Assembly (NCBI GenBank): GCA_013397455.1
Contig: VYZB01000123.1
Coordinates: forward strand, 1,533,729 to 1,597,728
Direction of reading: 5' to 3'
DNA: 64,000 nt
From: Crotophaga sulcirostris
Lineage: Eukaryota; Chordata; Aves; Cuculiformes; Crotophagidae
The notes under the pieces were generated by a model. That model had not been told where the DNA came from. It was given only the letters and a program-made list of their open reading frames with translations, and ran no database searches. Both the position numbers and the translations under genes were made by a program. Positions 13,182-26,044 of this stretch are shown here, piece after piece. Within the stretch, counting starts at the first letter, position 1; each line of letters begins with the position of its first letter.

Positions 13182-14946
13182 ACACGTCTTACAGATTTAA
13201 GCGTATGGTTTGATTTTTATTTTTTTTTAGTAATTTCTTAGTAGTAATAGTAACAATACTCAACTTATTTAGGATGAGAGACTGTGGGAAGGGTTTACTT
13301 TGGGCATAATGAGGACATTCTGTTTTTTCATTTATGAGAAGAAATTATGTTTCTGGTTTATATGCTTGGTCTTCTAAAGTCCAGACATTTCATCCTATGG
13401 ATTCAACCTCTGGTTTTCAGTTACCATCCATTTAATTGACCTGAGTGGCTGGGGAGCAGAATTAAGTGCTTTCTTCCAGTATTTGGGCTCCCTGTCTCCT
13501 ACAAAACAGTTTTGACTGGAAGACCCTCCTTTCTCTGCTCGCACCTCCATCATCCATCACACTCCTGTGTAAATGGCAGGCAGAATCTGGTGCTTAGTGA
13601 GCTGAATGAACTACTGGATTGGGAGCCGTAGCAAGTCCCACCATCCCACTGCAGTTATGAGCTTTTAGTAAATAAATGGGAGACATTTCACATAATTAAA
13701 TACCATCTTTGGAAACTGGAAGAAAATGTCCTAATTTAGAAAATCATTTAGAATGGCATATAAAACACGCTGCTTAAATGTATTTCACAGTGATTTTGCA
13801 GTAGAAGCCCACATCTGAATACATTCATGAAAGATCACAATTAATCAGCATATGATCTTTCAACCTGTAAGGTTTTTTTTCTAGGGCATATTGTTGATAA
13901 CTTTGCTTTAATAGCTTTACCATATCCAAACTCCACCTGCCTGCCTCCCTGCCCCCTGAAAATTCCCATTTAACCAGAGTTCTCATTGTATCAATCACGT
14001 TTTGTAATAGAAATCAGTTTTGTGAGTCCCAAGTGGCAAAGCATTTCCATACTTATATCAAGAATTAAGCATCTCCTGAGAAGGAAGAGAGGTCAAGTGC
14101 TATAATAAACCAGATTCCATCAAGAATGTGAAAAAATGTTGCTCTGACCAAAGCTAAGTGGGAGTGTAGCTGGTTTGATATGTGATGTGAAAGCGTAATG
14201 AATAAGCTGAAGCTATTTCTAGAGTTTATGTCCACTGTGGTTGATTTCTCCTCATTCTTTCTGACACTCTTATTTACTCTGAATCGCTCTGAAAACTCTT
14301 TATACATTCAGAAGCCCAGGCCCACAGCCAGTTTCAAGCACCATAATTTTACTAAACATATCTATGCCTTTTGACTGTGTACCTTAAAACCATAATAAAC
14401 CCCTGGAAATGGAATTTCAATGAGGAATAAGCATAAACTCTCTATAAGGAGGCAGATATTGAATAAGAAAATAGTTTCACTGGACTTGTGGTCCAGAAAG
14501 AAAAGTGACTCTGAGAAATCTGGCCACTTTTTCCTGTAGTTCAGTGGGTGAAATGTTTGCTGTATCAGTAGCACTGGAAAATCCTTTATTGATTTCAGCA
14601 AAAATGGTATTTTCCACTGAAATTTTCTACTTTAGAGCATACCACAATAGTTTTTCCATTTTATATATTAGATTACCGGAGGAATAAAATCTAGGCTTTA
14701 GTATTTAGCAGAAACATGGTGTCGTATTTAATAACTTGCTGTAATTTGTTTTTGACAATAAATCTTGTCATTTTCTTTTTAATGAAAAAATTTTAAAACC
14801 TGTCCATTTCCAGCTCCTCAAATATTCTAAATATCCAACTGGCTGACTGAGATGAAATAAACTTTTTATATTTATTCTGAACAGAGCATGTATTATTTGG
14901 AACAAAACAATTTTGTTTGGAATCTAATGAAATATACTGTATTATT

Positions 14947-14988
14947 TTTAAAAAATACACTTTAAAAAATACACTTTAAAAAATACAC
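14947..14988. repeat. 14-bp tandem repeat, three perfect units
   Basis: Three identical copies of TTTAAAAAATACAC stand end to end at 14947-14960, 14961-14974 and 14975-14988, followed by TAAACC. The perfect identity points to recent slippage or unit gain. Confidence 0.95.
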
Positions 14989-16542
14989 TAAACCATTATT
15001 CTCAATTCTGATGGAATAATGCCACAGCAGCTGTGAGGGCATGGGAGGTGAGACTGGTAGGGGCATGGTCAGTAATGGTTTAAGGGTGCGTGTTTGTGTT
15101 GCGGGAGAAATAAGAGTAGGGAAGAGGGGAACATGCCAGAGCTCTCAGCATGTGTCTGGGCACACATTTCAGACACTGAAATATCTCCCTGTGTAAAAGG
15201 ATTGCTGCAACATCATGATTTAGATATTTGTTCTTGGACTGATTCCTGCTGTTATTCACTGGAAGTGCAATCAGCTTCTCAGAATCTTGTCTAGTCTTCC
15301 TTTAAATGTCCAAGTGATGCGATGAAGATGTAAAATAAGTCTTAAATGCAGTTTTTGTGGCACTTACAAGAGAAATTTCTGAAATCGCTTTTTAGAGCTT
15401 TAAAACTAATCTCTCAATTGCAAACCCATGCAGGCATGATCTCACCTTTTGGCTTAAAAGCCATTTAATCCTGCCAGAGTGTGTTGCTATTCCTCACCTT
15501 TTAAATATAATTTGTTCTTATCATGCAGCTCTAACAATAAGATTTTTTGATGGGTTGAAGGCAATTGCAGAAAATAACAACTTGGCACAAGGGAATGTAG
15601 ACTGACTGATAATTTTGCAGAGAAAAATACAAGTACTTGACTTCTGAGACTGCAGGACAGCAAGTGTCCTTGCCTAAAGCATAGGAGCAAAACTGAGACT
15701 ATCTGAAAGGTTTTTGTTTTCCCTCTCTGCCTTATCTACCAAAGTGCACGTTTATTCTTTTTGTACTTGCTAATAATTTTATCCTCATGAAAGTATGTCA
15801 TGATCATTGGAGATGTTTCATACGGCACTCTTGATTCCAAATATTTGTTAAAGAGTTACAAAAATCCCTTCCAGACCTCCCCATTGTTTGACTAATGGTC
15901 TCCTTCATTGTAGTAAAGAATCCAGAAGCTACACAAACTGTTGGACCGTTACCATACCCCTACCTAGTTTAAACCTAGCTTAGCAGCATTGCTATAGGAC
16001 ACTGCAGCTTACAATCCAGAGACAAGCCTTTAGCTCTTGGCATGTCACTGTTAGTGAGATCATCTCTTTCAAGGTATCAAAAAGCAGTAAAGAGGCATTG
16101 TAAATTATTTAGGGCAGTATCTGTAGAAAAAAAAAGGAATCTGTGTCACTTAGCAACTGCTACTGACATTTTATTTTATGATCATAGTGTTTTAGCACTG
16201 TGGCTGGTCCTTGTCAATTCATTCCTGTTCCAAAAGTACCTTTGGGCAACTTGGTTTTAGATATGAAAGTCGTATCATTGAAGTGATGAAGACTGCTTAG
16301 TCACTGGGTAGAAAATGTAAACCCATGATAAACTCTGAATACTACAACTGAGTTTTGAAGGAAAGTATGTTGTAATGGAGCTATATGCACACTGTGTACA
16401 AATATGTGATGAACTAATATCGTCCTTAGAATTCATGTTCAAGCAAAGGTAAAGAGTCCGGTACAAAACCAGGCAAAAATCCTGCTGTTTTTTCACAGAG
16501 ATCTTAACACTTGTTTATCAATAGATATTTCCAAGTGAAGGG

Positions 16543-16601
16543 CTGTCCTAATTGTATGGATATATTATATGAATATATATATCTGTCCTAATTATATGGA
16601 T
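16543..16601. repeat. Direct repeat, 40-bp offset
   Basis: CTGTCCTAATTGTATGGAT at 16543-16561 recurs at 16583-16601 with one change (G to A). An AT dinucleotide-rich spacer separates the two. It is best explained as a local tandem duplication of about 40 bp. Confidence 0.8.
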
Positions 16602-17065
16602 CATATTGGTTGTATCTAAACCAACTACTTCAGATATCTCCGTTTCAAGAAATAGCATTTTTAAAATATAAATCAAGTCAAAATTTGCCTCAGCAATCTG
16701 GAGCACAGGATGGAATGTATAATGTTCCAACTTTCAGCCTGAATGACTATTAACATTAATTGCTTCCTGAGAATACTGCAAACAAAGCACATTAAAATTT
16801 CTCTTCTCCTTAGTACAATTCTAACTCCATCATTACGAAACTTGATATAAATTTTGTTGTTCTGTAGGCAGAATTCTAAAACACTTGAATTTGAGTCAGT
16901 GTATTACGGGCAATGTTCAGATTGTTAAACATCTTTAGTAATCCATGTGTGTTCAAATTATTGCCCCCATTCTTTTTCCACATGCTGTAATGCTTAAAAC
17001 CAATCAATAAGATAAAAGTTGTCACATTAACCCTTGCACACAAAGGATCACAAACACACACACAA

Positions 17066-17339
17066 AGAACCACACGCAGAATGACCTGATTCGGAAGGCT
17101 GCCGCGAGGATCTTCGAGTCCAACCCCTGTCGCTGCGTAGGACGCTCCCAACATTCACACCATGAGACTGACAGCATTGTCAAAGTGTCTCTTGAATATT
17201 GTCAGGCTTGGCACCGTGACTACTTCCTTGGGGAGTTTGTTCCAGTGCTCCATCACCCTCTGGGTGAAGAACCTTTTCCTAATAGCCAATCAAAACCTCC
17301 CCTGGCACATCTTCCTGCCATTCCCTTGAGTCCTATAGG
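17066..17339 (-). mobile_element. Old CR1 LINE 3' end
   Basis: Read on the minus strand this gives an older CR1 3' end. It has GGCTATTAGGAAAAGGTTCT, CACCCAGAGGGTGATGGAGC, ACTGGAACAAACTCCCCAAG and a GTCTCATGGTGTGAATG segment, then GGGGTTGGACTCGAAGATCC and a decayed tail next to a CA-rich stretch. The sequence differs clearly from the young set and has many apparent mutations, so it belongs to a different, older subfamily. No intact reverse-transcriptase frame remains. Confidence 0.85.
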
Positions 17340-17882
17340 TGTAAACTATATTATGGATGTTAACAAAACTAACTATACAAGATTTTCTGTACTGGCACTA
17401 TCAGAACTTAGTGAACACTCTTCTGCTTCTTTCTTTTCCCTTGAATATATGGGAGATTCGGTAGAACTTAATAACCCAAGACTGACATTCCCTTTAGCAG
17501 ACAAATAAATTCTTTTTTCCACTGGGTCCTCAGCAAGAAACGACTGAAAATATAGATATTCCTGGCTACTCATATTCATGTGCACCATGTAAGGTCTGAA
17601 GTTCAATGCTGATGATAAAAAGGGTCATGAATAGCACTACTGTAATCATTATAATATTATATTTTTACGAATTCATTTTTGCCTTTAATAAATTTGAAAG
17701 AATAATTACAATCACTTTTATATACAAAGGTGCTTTAAGAACAATGGTTTAGAATATTTGATACTTGTTTTATTAAATGAAAAGTCCAGGCTAATTAAAG
17801 AAACAAGAATTTCTGCTTCCCTTTAAGAATTATTTAGGACAAAGAACAGTTTCTTGTCTCCAAAATCTATACTTCACATTTT
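17340..17882. other. Unique AT-rich DNA, no gene seen
   Basis: Nothing recognisable lies between the two CR1 fragments. Short random open frames only. Confidence 0.65.
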
Positions 17883-17966
17883 CACAGTATCACGGTATTA
17901 TAAGGTTGGAAAGGACCTTTGAGATCATCGAGTCCAACCTATGACCCAACACTAACACCAGCACCA
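17883..17966 (-). mobile_element. Young CR1 LINE, extreme 5' truncation
   Basis: Only the last 84 bases of the young CR1 are present: on the minus strand, the TTGGTGT repeats, a GGTT(A/C)ATAGGTTGGACTCGA-like segment, TGATCTCAAAGGTCC and a tail of ACCGTGATACTGTGA form. No protein-coding part is left. It shows that very short insertions of this set occur. Confidence 0.9.
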
Positions 17967-20900
17967 TATCATATCCAGATACATCCTCTGGAATTGTATA
18001 GGTATTATATTGTTTTTCTTCTTAGTACGCTATAATTCACATAATTTTTAGGAGAGAATGACAGTATAAGTAACTATGATTGAGATGTCAATTTGCATGT
18101 CGACAGGAATTTTAATTGTATATTGCTGCGCATCAACTCTAGATGGTACTCTTAAGGAAGTTAACAAATTAATGAATTAAATATATAGAAGGGAAGGGAA
18201 GGTGTGGGAAGAATCATCCTGGAAAGAAGGAGTAATAGCAGGTAATACTACGTGTAGCCACTTCCCCAAATCCATCTGTCTCCATTCATGGCTTTTTGTA
18301 GTAGTTCAGTGATGGAAAAATAAACCTGTTTGTTAGGTATTGAATATGGCAGGGAGGAAGCTAAATCCCAACTACAAATCAGGTATCAAATTTTCTGATA
18401 AGAAAAAAAAATGAGTAAATAAAGAGCATAGTCTTTTTTGCAGCCAAATATGTGGAAAAGAGGACACTCTGAATTATGTTTAGAATTGTTAGATCCTTAT
18501 CTGTAAATAAATTAACTTAAATTGATAGATGTGGATTCAGGACAGAGTGTTATCAATCCAGTTTTGAAAAGGCTTTAACTAATAATATTTCAACATTGTT
18601 TTGACAGAGGAAGTTAGAATGAGTCCTTTCTAGCTTTTGGATTGGTTGAAATAACAGTTTCCCATGAAATGCAAAGTTTTGAAAGTAAGCTATTCTGAAT
18701 TCTGAACGCAAAATATTCTTTATTAAAACAAAAGTCAGTGACAAATCCATCTGGGCCTGACGCATTTCCAGCTTTAACTTTTGTCAGTGTTGTATTAATT
18801 TTTTCTCCTTGCAAGGACATTCTTCTGTAAAAAAGACGAAATAATAAAATTGCAAACATCTGCACTGATTCAGCTGAGCGCGGCTTAGAACTCCTGAAGT
18901 CAGTCATTGATTGGCAATTGCAGTGTTATTCCTATCCAAAATAGCAATCATTTTTATTTAATAGTTTTTTTTGGATAAGCACCCAAAATGGCAACTTGCC
19001 AGGCCCTGTAGCAAACTCCCACAAAACTCTTTGAAGAAAAATAGGACATTAATAAAGGTCTGTAATTCCTACAAGGAAAAGACTGATGTATATCATAATA
19101 AAAAGCTTTGATTTCTATTATTTTAGAATTTTATCACTCTCATGTAAGAAAAAGATTATGCAAAAGGATACCCACGAGTGAAAAGATGTGTTGCTTGCCT
19201 ACAAAATATCAAAGAAGGCTCTGTCAAAGCACTATGCAGTAAAACCTCTGAAATTTCACAGGTATCCTACAGATGCAGAGATTGAGGGTATGTTAGGTTA
19301 CTAAGTGGGAACAACAGGATATGTCTAATGGGATAAACATCACTGCAGAACAAGATCTTTGAAAGTAAATTGCTCTCACGAAACAGTCATCCTTGCTTTT
19401 AGTTATTTCCTGCTCTACTGCCAAGTAGTTTGGGTCACAGTAGACAACTGCATTCCAGGAAAGGAGGAGATCCTTAGCTGTAAGGCTACACACCTCCAAA
19501 CAAGAGGAAGGCTTGGACCTGCCATAGCTGACAGGCTCTTCTGGCTTGTGTGACTTCAGTGTGGGAAGAGGAATTGGGTTTTCAGTTACAGCATCTGCAT
19601 GTGAGAAATGCCATGTGGCATTTAGATTTAAAAAAAAAAAAAAGGTGCAAGTAAATCAGGGCAGTTACAATTACTGGAAAAATGGAGCTTATCGGATCCA
19701 GTCTCAGTGAGCTGGACTTACCATCCTGAACTGACTTCATAGCTGGAAGCACTTATCCTATGGGTTCCCTTGATTGGTGGATTTTTTTCTCTTTTTTTTT
19801 TTTTCTTTTTCATTTAAACAATAGTCCCGGTCCCCTTGCCTGGGCTTAATAAACCCCCGACCCATAGCTTCACCCCAGGTGCTCTGCAACATCTGTCTCC
19901 CTCACACCTAACTCCTCAAGCATGGCCACTTCAGCCACCTAAATGCTGATCAATTTTTTTTTTATCCTAATTAATTGGATTATTTCCACTCTTTCAGTTC
20001 CAGAGGCACACGGAGTCGTTGGGATCATTGATCACTAACAAAGCCATGGGCCACACACTTAGCACTGAGCTAAAAAGCCAACATCTCTCAAAGCAGGTTT
20101 TTCAAAAAGCAGAATGAGCAGGAGCAGCAAAGCAGAAGGGACAACGTTTCCAGAGCTCCACTGGACATCGCGGGCTCAGCTACGCCAGGGTAAGGATGTG
20201 GCCAGAAAATCATAGGCTGCCCAAAGCAATGGTTGGTACAACTTCTGCTTAACCTGCCCTTGCTGAACAGAGGGTTTTTACAATTTCTCATGCAATCATG
20301 ATTCTTACTTTTGCCAATTTCACAGCTACTTGAGATGCTTCTCTCCTTGTAGATCTGGATTAGAGAAGCAGATTGAGACAAGAGGAGGAAAAGGAAAGTT
20401 GACTATTACTTCCTCTGGAGAAAAAGGGCTGATAACAAAAAAGTAAACAACTAAAACCTGTAATTCTTAGGCTCATTCAGATGTACAAGCAAGCAACATG
20501 CAGCTTTCAGCACCAGCATCTTCTAACATACTCAAAATTTAGCTTACACAGAAAAAGAAGGCAAAAATAACTCTTTACAAAAAATTACATCCAAAATCAC
20601 GATATAAGATATAAATACTAACCCTAGAGCAAAGGTACGTAATCATGACCTTTGAGCATTGTCTCTTATCAGTCCATTGATGTAACCAGCCTTGTCAGAA
20701 TCAGGCTGCGTAACTAGAAATGACCAAGTCATGGGTGAAACAGCAATATATCACATGGTATATAATAAATCCATTAACATAGAGGGCTTGGAGAAAGCAT
20801 GGACTTTTCATAGGAAGTGAAAGGACTCCTGCTCCCCTTTCTACCCCAGAGATCCAGCTGGAGAACACTGTCAGGTGAAAAGAGTCCCAGTAAATATGCT

Positions 20901-23248
20901 GCAAGTTTACCAGCAGAATGCCTTTCACACATCTTACTATGGGACAAGAGGCAGCATCTTCAAAATTTGGAAATCTTTCAAACAGCTCTGAAATGAAACA
21001 AGCCACTGTGGCAACATCAGAGCTGGCCATTGCAGAGCTTAATCCAAACAAGATTCATTCAGAACAGGGAAGAGTTAAGTCTATTAGGAGACTGTTAGTG
21101 ATTTATTTGCTTTTTTTCCAGAGTCATATAGTGGGTAAAGGCAGCTAATCTTGTTGGACTCCATTAAGGAAGTTTCTTCAGGGTTCAGAGAGCCATGTAT
21201 CCCCCATTTGGGCTTCACAAGCAACATGACTGGAAATTTCATGTAATGTTCGATGCCTGTTTGCATAGACATGGAAGCAACCTTGCATTAATAATACCTG
21301 TATTAAGGGCCTAAATAATCCTGATCGTGCCATTAGACATGCTCCTTAAGTATTTTTTCTGTGTCAGAAATATCTCCTGACCACTTCCTTTATTTATGCC
21401 ACATCCATGGTGGGTTTGATAAGTTTTATAGTACAGCTGAAGTCACAATAAGACTTATTTTTTAATTGATTTTTTTTTTTGTTATTCTTGAAAGAGGAGA
21501 AGGAAGAGTTATAAATTTGTCTAATAGTATCTGACTTCCAGAGATATTGCTCTGAAACCTCCAGGGTTTAAGATACAAAAAGGAAACTGGGAAGATCATA
21601 GGCAGGATTTGCAATAGGAGAGGTAGTGAAGTTTGAATTCATTTTGTCATCTATTAAAGGAGACCTAGAATGATAATTCTGTACTTTTTACAACCCAGGA
21701 TTTCAACTGAAAGTGTTTTGTATATCCAAAACTAGGAAGTAGAAGTAATGGGGTTGCAGGACAGGTGTGTCCACTCCTGTCAAGGTCAAGTTTTAGGGAA
21801 AAGTTTGGTTTGTGACAGTGATGGGCTTTTTGTGTTTCTTTTTCCAGCCCAGAAAAAGCTGTGTTTAAATTGTGAAAACACACTATGATATTGTCAAGGG
21901 GAGGATGGCCACATGCCAACAAGTACATTTCTACATCTGACAGATAAAAGCAGGGCTCTTGGTGGCCAAATTGCTCTAACAGGTGAGCTCACTTAAAAGC
22001 AAGAGCTGATTTCCACCACCTGCCAGGACACCATGTCAGACATTGTCTGGGCTCCATAAACCCCCTCAGCATGGGCACGAAGGTGACTGTGCTACAGTAA
22101 AGTGGTGCAGCCTTGGCCAGGTTGGGGGCTGCCGAGCTGTGCCCTTCCCAGCAAGGTTTCCACCGACACTGACCATCAGCAACCCGTGCACCTCCCCTCC
22201 CAGAGCACCTCGCTGCTCTAGAAAAATGTTCCTTTGGCTTCAAAATATTATTAGCAACCTAATACAGAAAGCAGAGATAGAGGTTCTGGACAGATTTTGT
22301 TTCTGACATTGATCCAGGTTTGAATATTCATGGGAATTCAGCGACAGATACTAATGTTTTATTGGAAAACAGACAGCGTAAAAAACCTGACTGGGCTTTC
22401 CTAATAATAAAAAGCTAATAAAAGCTTTTAGCAATTAGATGTCAGTAAGAAATCAACATTTACTGATAGTTAAGGTGCAGCGGTTTCTCTTTTCTAAGAT
22501 TACATTAGTTTTCTATTTGTACCTTTAATCAGATGCCACTTAACCTTCTTTTTAATCCACCAACTTTTCAGTGAAATCCAGACATGTCAACAATGTTGGA
22601 AATCCAGCAATGCGTAAGCAGCCTCGTAGGAACTCAGTTACCCTTAAAGACTAGATGAACAAAAAAATGAGTGTGGCAGTATTCAACCAATCCATTCCTG
22701 AAGCCCTTTGAAATGGGAATTCCATTATAATTCATCATGATTGTAAATGCTCTAAAGTGCATAAACCTAAACGGCAAAGGGAATTCTATACTGCAGTTAG
22801 TGATAAACATTCCATGCCATGTACTGGTTTCAGCTGACCCACTTACCCAGTGCTCAGTGGAATTAAGTAGTTAAAGTTATGTGCATAGTGCTTAAACTGC
22901 AATGTTCAGTGTCAACCTCAAGCCTTGTTTTCTCCTAAAGCATAACAAAAATACCAGTGGAAAAAACTTTCCCAAACCTCAGCCTGGTGAAAGGACTGCA
23001 AGTCAAGCAGAAAATGTAAAACACCTCTGGTTTTCCTGACCAACCTGTCACAGCCCAATCTGTTGTGACAGCACGGGAGGCACAGCCTGAAGAAGGGGGC
23101 ACGACTTAGGCTCCCCTCTTTTTGACAGAGGTGAAAGTCTAGGCACAGGGTGCCTGCCTGCCTGTGCTAACGAGGTGGCTTTTCTGCAAGCCATCAAAGA
23201 CAGAGGTGGGACACGGAGGGTTTTCTGTCTCCAGGGAGGCTCCAAGTT
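17967..23248. other. Unique DNA, no gene seen
   Basis: No exon or repeat family is recognisable. A pyrimidine-rich tract lies at about 19787-19812. A moderately GC-rich patch lies at 22000-22220 and another at 23040-23240. The latter holds an inverted repeat with 8-bp arms (CTGTCACA at 23045-23052, TGTGACAG at 23064-23071). Open frames reach 116 codons (20701-21051, minus) without recognisable similarity. Confidence 0.6.
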
Positions 23249-23588
23249 GCTCTCTACAACTACCTAAAAGGAGGCTGTAGTCAGGTAGTGGTTGGTCTCT
23301 TCTCTCAGGTGACCAGAGACAGAGCTAGAGGACATGGACTCAAGCTCTGTCAGGGAAAGTTTAGGCTTGATGTTAGGAAAAAGTTCTTCCCTGAAAGGGA
23401 GATTGGCCATTGGAATGCACTGCTCGGGGAGGTGGTGGAGTCGCCGACCCTGGAGGTGTTTAAGAGGAGATTGGCTGAGGCACTCGGTGCCATGGTTTAG
23501 ATGCTGGGTTGGTGTTGGTGTTGGGTTATAGGTTGGACTCGATGATCTCAGAGGTCCTTTCCAACCCTGTAATACTGTGATACTGTGA
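23249..23588 (+). mobile_element. Young CR1 LINE, longest copy (340 bp)
   Basis: This is the longest young copy. It opens with GCTCTCTACAACTACCTAAA, continues through AGGAGGCTGTAGTCAGG, GGTTGGTCTCTTCTC and the GACATGGACTCAAGC segment into the reverse-transcriptase C-terminal tail ([20 protein letters not shown]). It reaches the stop after ALGAMV, then the 3' UTR and a clean ATACTGTGATACTGTGA tail. It shares its 5' start point exactly with the copy at 42571. It faces the minus-strand copy at 23852 tail to tail across 263 bases that hold no recognised feature. Confidence 0.95.
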
Positions 23589-23851
23589 AGCTGACGTCTG
23601 TCCTTCTTTCTTGTCTGGAAGTTCTCTTTATTTCCCATTAAAGTTCTGGATGGATTTTTGTCCTTAGTGTGAAAAGGCCAGTGCTAACTGCAGAGTAGAG
23701 CTCTCTCAGTTCTCAATTTACTGTTTCTTAAACCATGGTGTAGCTCCTTATAAGCCCTAGTGGTAAGGAGAAAATAGGGAAGGTTGTGTAACTGCCCATT
23801 TCTACACGCAGATCCTACTGACCTCTTCTTCTCCAGCCAAAGCACTGGAAT

Positions 23852-24062
23852 TTCACAGTATCACAGGGTTGAAAAGGACCTCTGAGATCATCGAGTCCAA
23901 CCTAGAACCCAACACCAACACCAACCCATCATCTAAACCCTGGCACTGAGTGCCTCAGCCAATCTCCTCTTAAACACCTCCAGGCTTGGCGACTCCACCA
24001 CCTCCCCGGACAGCGCATTCCCATGGCCAATCACCCTCTCAGGGAAGAACTTTTTACTAATT
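23852..24062 (-). mobile_element. Young CR1 LINE, inverted partner
   Basis: This minus-strand copy begins, in element orientation, at TTAGTAAAAAGTTCTTCC and ends in CTGTGATACTGTGAAA at the left edge. Across their common 205 or so bases it and the copy at 23249 look about 93% identical by eye. The two therefore form an inverted repeat with arms of about 200 bp. The 5' break matches that of the copy at 2279. Open frames reading through it on the minus strand start in unrelated flanking DNA. Confidence 0.94.
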
Positions 24063-25907
24063 TGCAGTGTGACCTGAGCAGGCATTGGAGGGAGCCAGCG
24101 TGCAGGTGATGCATGGGTCCTTCCTGCAAACACCATCACAGCAAAGCACACCAGAGAGAATCTGAAAGCCCCACTGTGAAACAGAAAGGCTCACTGACTT
24201 CTCACATAAAAGGAGAAAAGAGCTACACCTGTGTGGGTAAGGGTGGAGGGGCCAGTCAGGTGTCAGCAATCTCTTATTAAGAGGCAGGCTTGTGCTGGGG
24301 GCACTTTTATTTGCATGCTGCTGCCTCATTTTCTCTTTCTTCACAAAAGGTACCAGCTCAGGGAGAAGGAGTTTCACATAAAGCTGGGAAGTTCTCCATT
24401 GTGCTTCGTTCCCCAGGATGAGACTGAGAGCGTGAGTCACTGTTCATAGAATTATTCTGCTTTTTTTTTTTTGTGTGATGTGCATTAGATCAAGGGAGTG
24501 TATCATTCCTGAGTCAGGGAGTTAAGAAGATGAAAGATTAGGGAATACAAAGATAAAATGAGGTGTCCAGGCTGTTTTTGAGTTTCTGGAAAGTTTCTGG
24601 TTAAGAAAATACAGTTACTGGTTGTATACTGTGGGTATGTACTCTGCAGCATTTTAAGATGGTTGTTGTGGTAGATGTACCAGTTTCTCTGTCTCTGATT
24701 GAATAAGCACGTTTTCTGATTGCACCTGAGAAAGATTAAAGTTCTCTGTAAAACATGACCAAATAATACACGTGTCATGTATCCTAAATTACAGCTGAAA
24801 TGCTGATAACTGTAGCTGTATGCAGGGCAAATAGTCCCTTAAATAACCTGTTTATCTGGCACCACCAATTGACCTGAGTGTGCTCCTTTAGCTTGGGAGC
24901 TTGCTTGAGCTTCGAGTTAATCCCTAACAAATCTAGTTCAGGAACAGCACGGGGAAAAACGGTAGTTGTGTACTGATTGCTGTAAGACTTCATATAAAAC
25001 ATGGGGAAAGGGAGCTTCTTGCATTGCTCAACCAAAGCTGGCTGTAATAGAGTCTCACGAGTGTGTTTGTGTGGGTGGGCCCTTGGGATGCCTTTAGCCT
25101 CCAGCCAGGAGCCTGAGAGATACCAACACATCAAAATGGAGAACGTGTTTTCTTTTCCCTACTGACTCCCTTTCTTTAGTTTTCTCAGAAACAGTGGCTT
25201 CTTAGTTCTGCATTTGAGATGTTCTGCTCTTTACTTCTACTTCTTCAGCTGGGTCACAGGGATCTCCTTGTTTGGTTTTTCTTTTTCCCCTTTAAAAAAA
25301 TAGTCTCATAATATCTTAAAATTATTAACAAATCTTTTTATTCTTGTTTGACTAGGGCAGTCCCAAGCTGCCTTTATTTTGCATCCTTAATTTGTGTGTG
25401 TGATGCAGCGTGTTTAACTTGTGTATTCCTCCTTAGCCTGAAACTGAAATTTATGTTGAAGTGCTTGAAAAACAAAAAATGCTTTTTTTCATTTTGATAA
25501 ACTCAATCTAGGCTTGAATCAAAATGTATATCAAGAGCTACCAATTCAAATATGCCCCAGATTTTGGAGGGAGTATATTAAATTCTTTCTATTGTCTCAG
25601 AAGATAAATAGGTTTGAGCAGAATTTGAAATGTAATTAGTGTTATTTTTTTAATGGTGGGTTTTTTTCCCCAGAATTAGAGTAGAAGTTGAAGTATTCAA
25701 TCCAATGGATAGATTCCCTAAAACTTAAAATCGAGGATAATGGTTTTCTTTTGAGTCCTTGATTACAATGGAAATATTTTTTTTCAATTTTGTGTGTTCT
25801 TTATTTCCAGCCATTAAAAAAAAAAGTTTGTGTAAAGTCTTTCAATATAAAATTTATTGCAACAATTTGAATTCCTGAATTTGTGAGATTTCTGGTGATT
25901 TGCAGCC
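24063..25907. other. Unique DNA, no gene seen
   Basis: No recognisable exon or repeat. Random open frames up to about 127 codons occur at 24057-24440 (minus). This one overlaps the edge of a CR1 copy and resembles no known family. Confidence 0.6.
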
Positions 25908-26044
25908 AAACTGAGAACAGCCCCAGCTCCCTCAGTCGCTCCTCACAGGGCTTGTGCTCCAAACCCTTCACCATCTTCGTTGCTCTCCACTGGACACACT
26001 CCAGTGTCTTGACATCTTTCTCAAACTGATGGGCCCAGAACTGC
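25908..26044 (-). mobile_element. Old internal CR1 fragment
   Basis: The plus strand reads GAGAACAGCCCCAGCTCCCT, CAGTCGCTCCTCACAGGGC, TTGTGCTCCAAACCC, CACTGGACACACTCCAG and GGGCCCAGAACTGC. This is the reverse complement of the CR1 region upstream of the 3' end. Both the 3' tail and further 5' sequence are absent, so the piece has lost its ends by deletion. Divergence from the familiar avian consensus suggests an old copy. Confidence 0.88.

Larger units (their letters stand above)
13182..17065. other. Unique AT-rich DNA, no gene seen
   Basis: No exon or interspersed repeat is recognisable. The stretch contains two small tandem or direct repeats (14947-14988 and 16543-16601), listed separately. 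Open frames are at most 80 codons and unremarkable. Confidence 0.65.

Noticed and set aside
12547..13241. Open frames of about 200 codons
   Set aside because: They consist of the 592-base N gap plus an (ATT)n run, with no real coding sequence.
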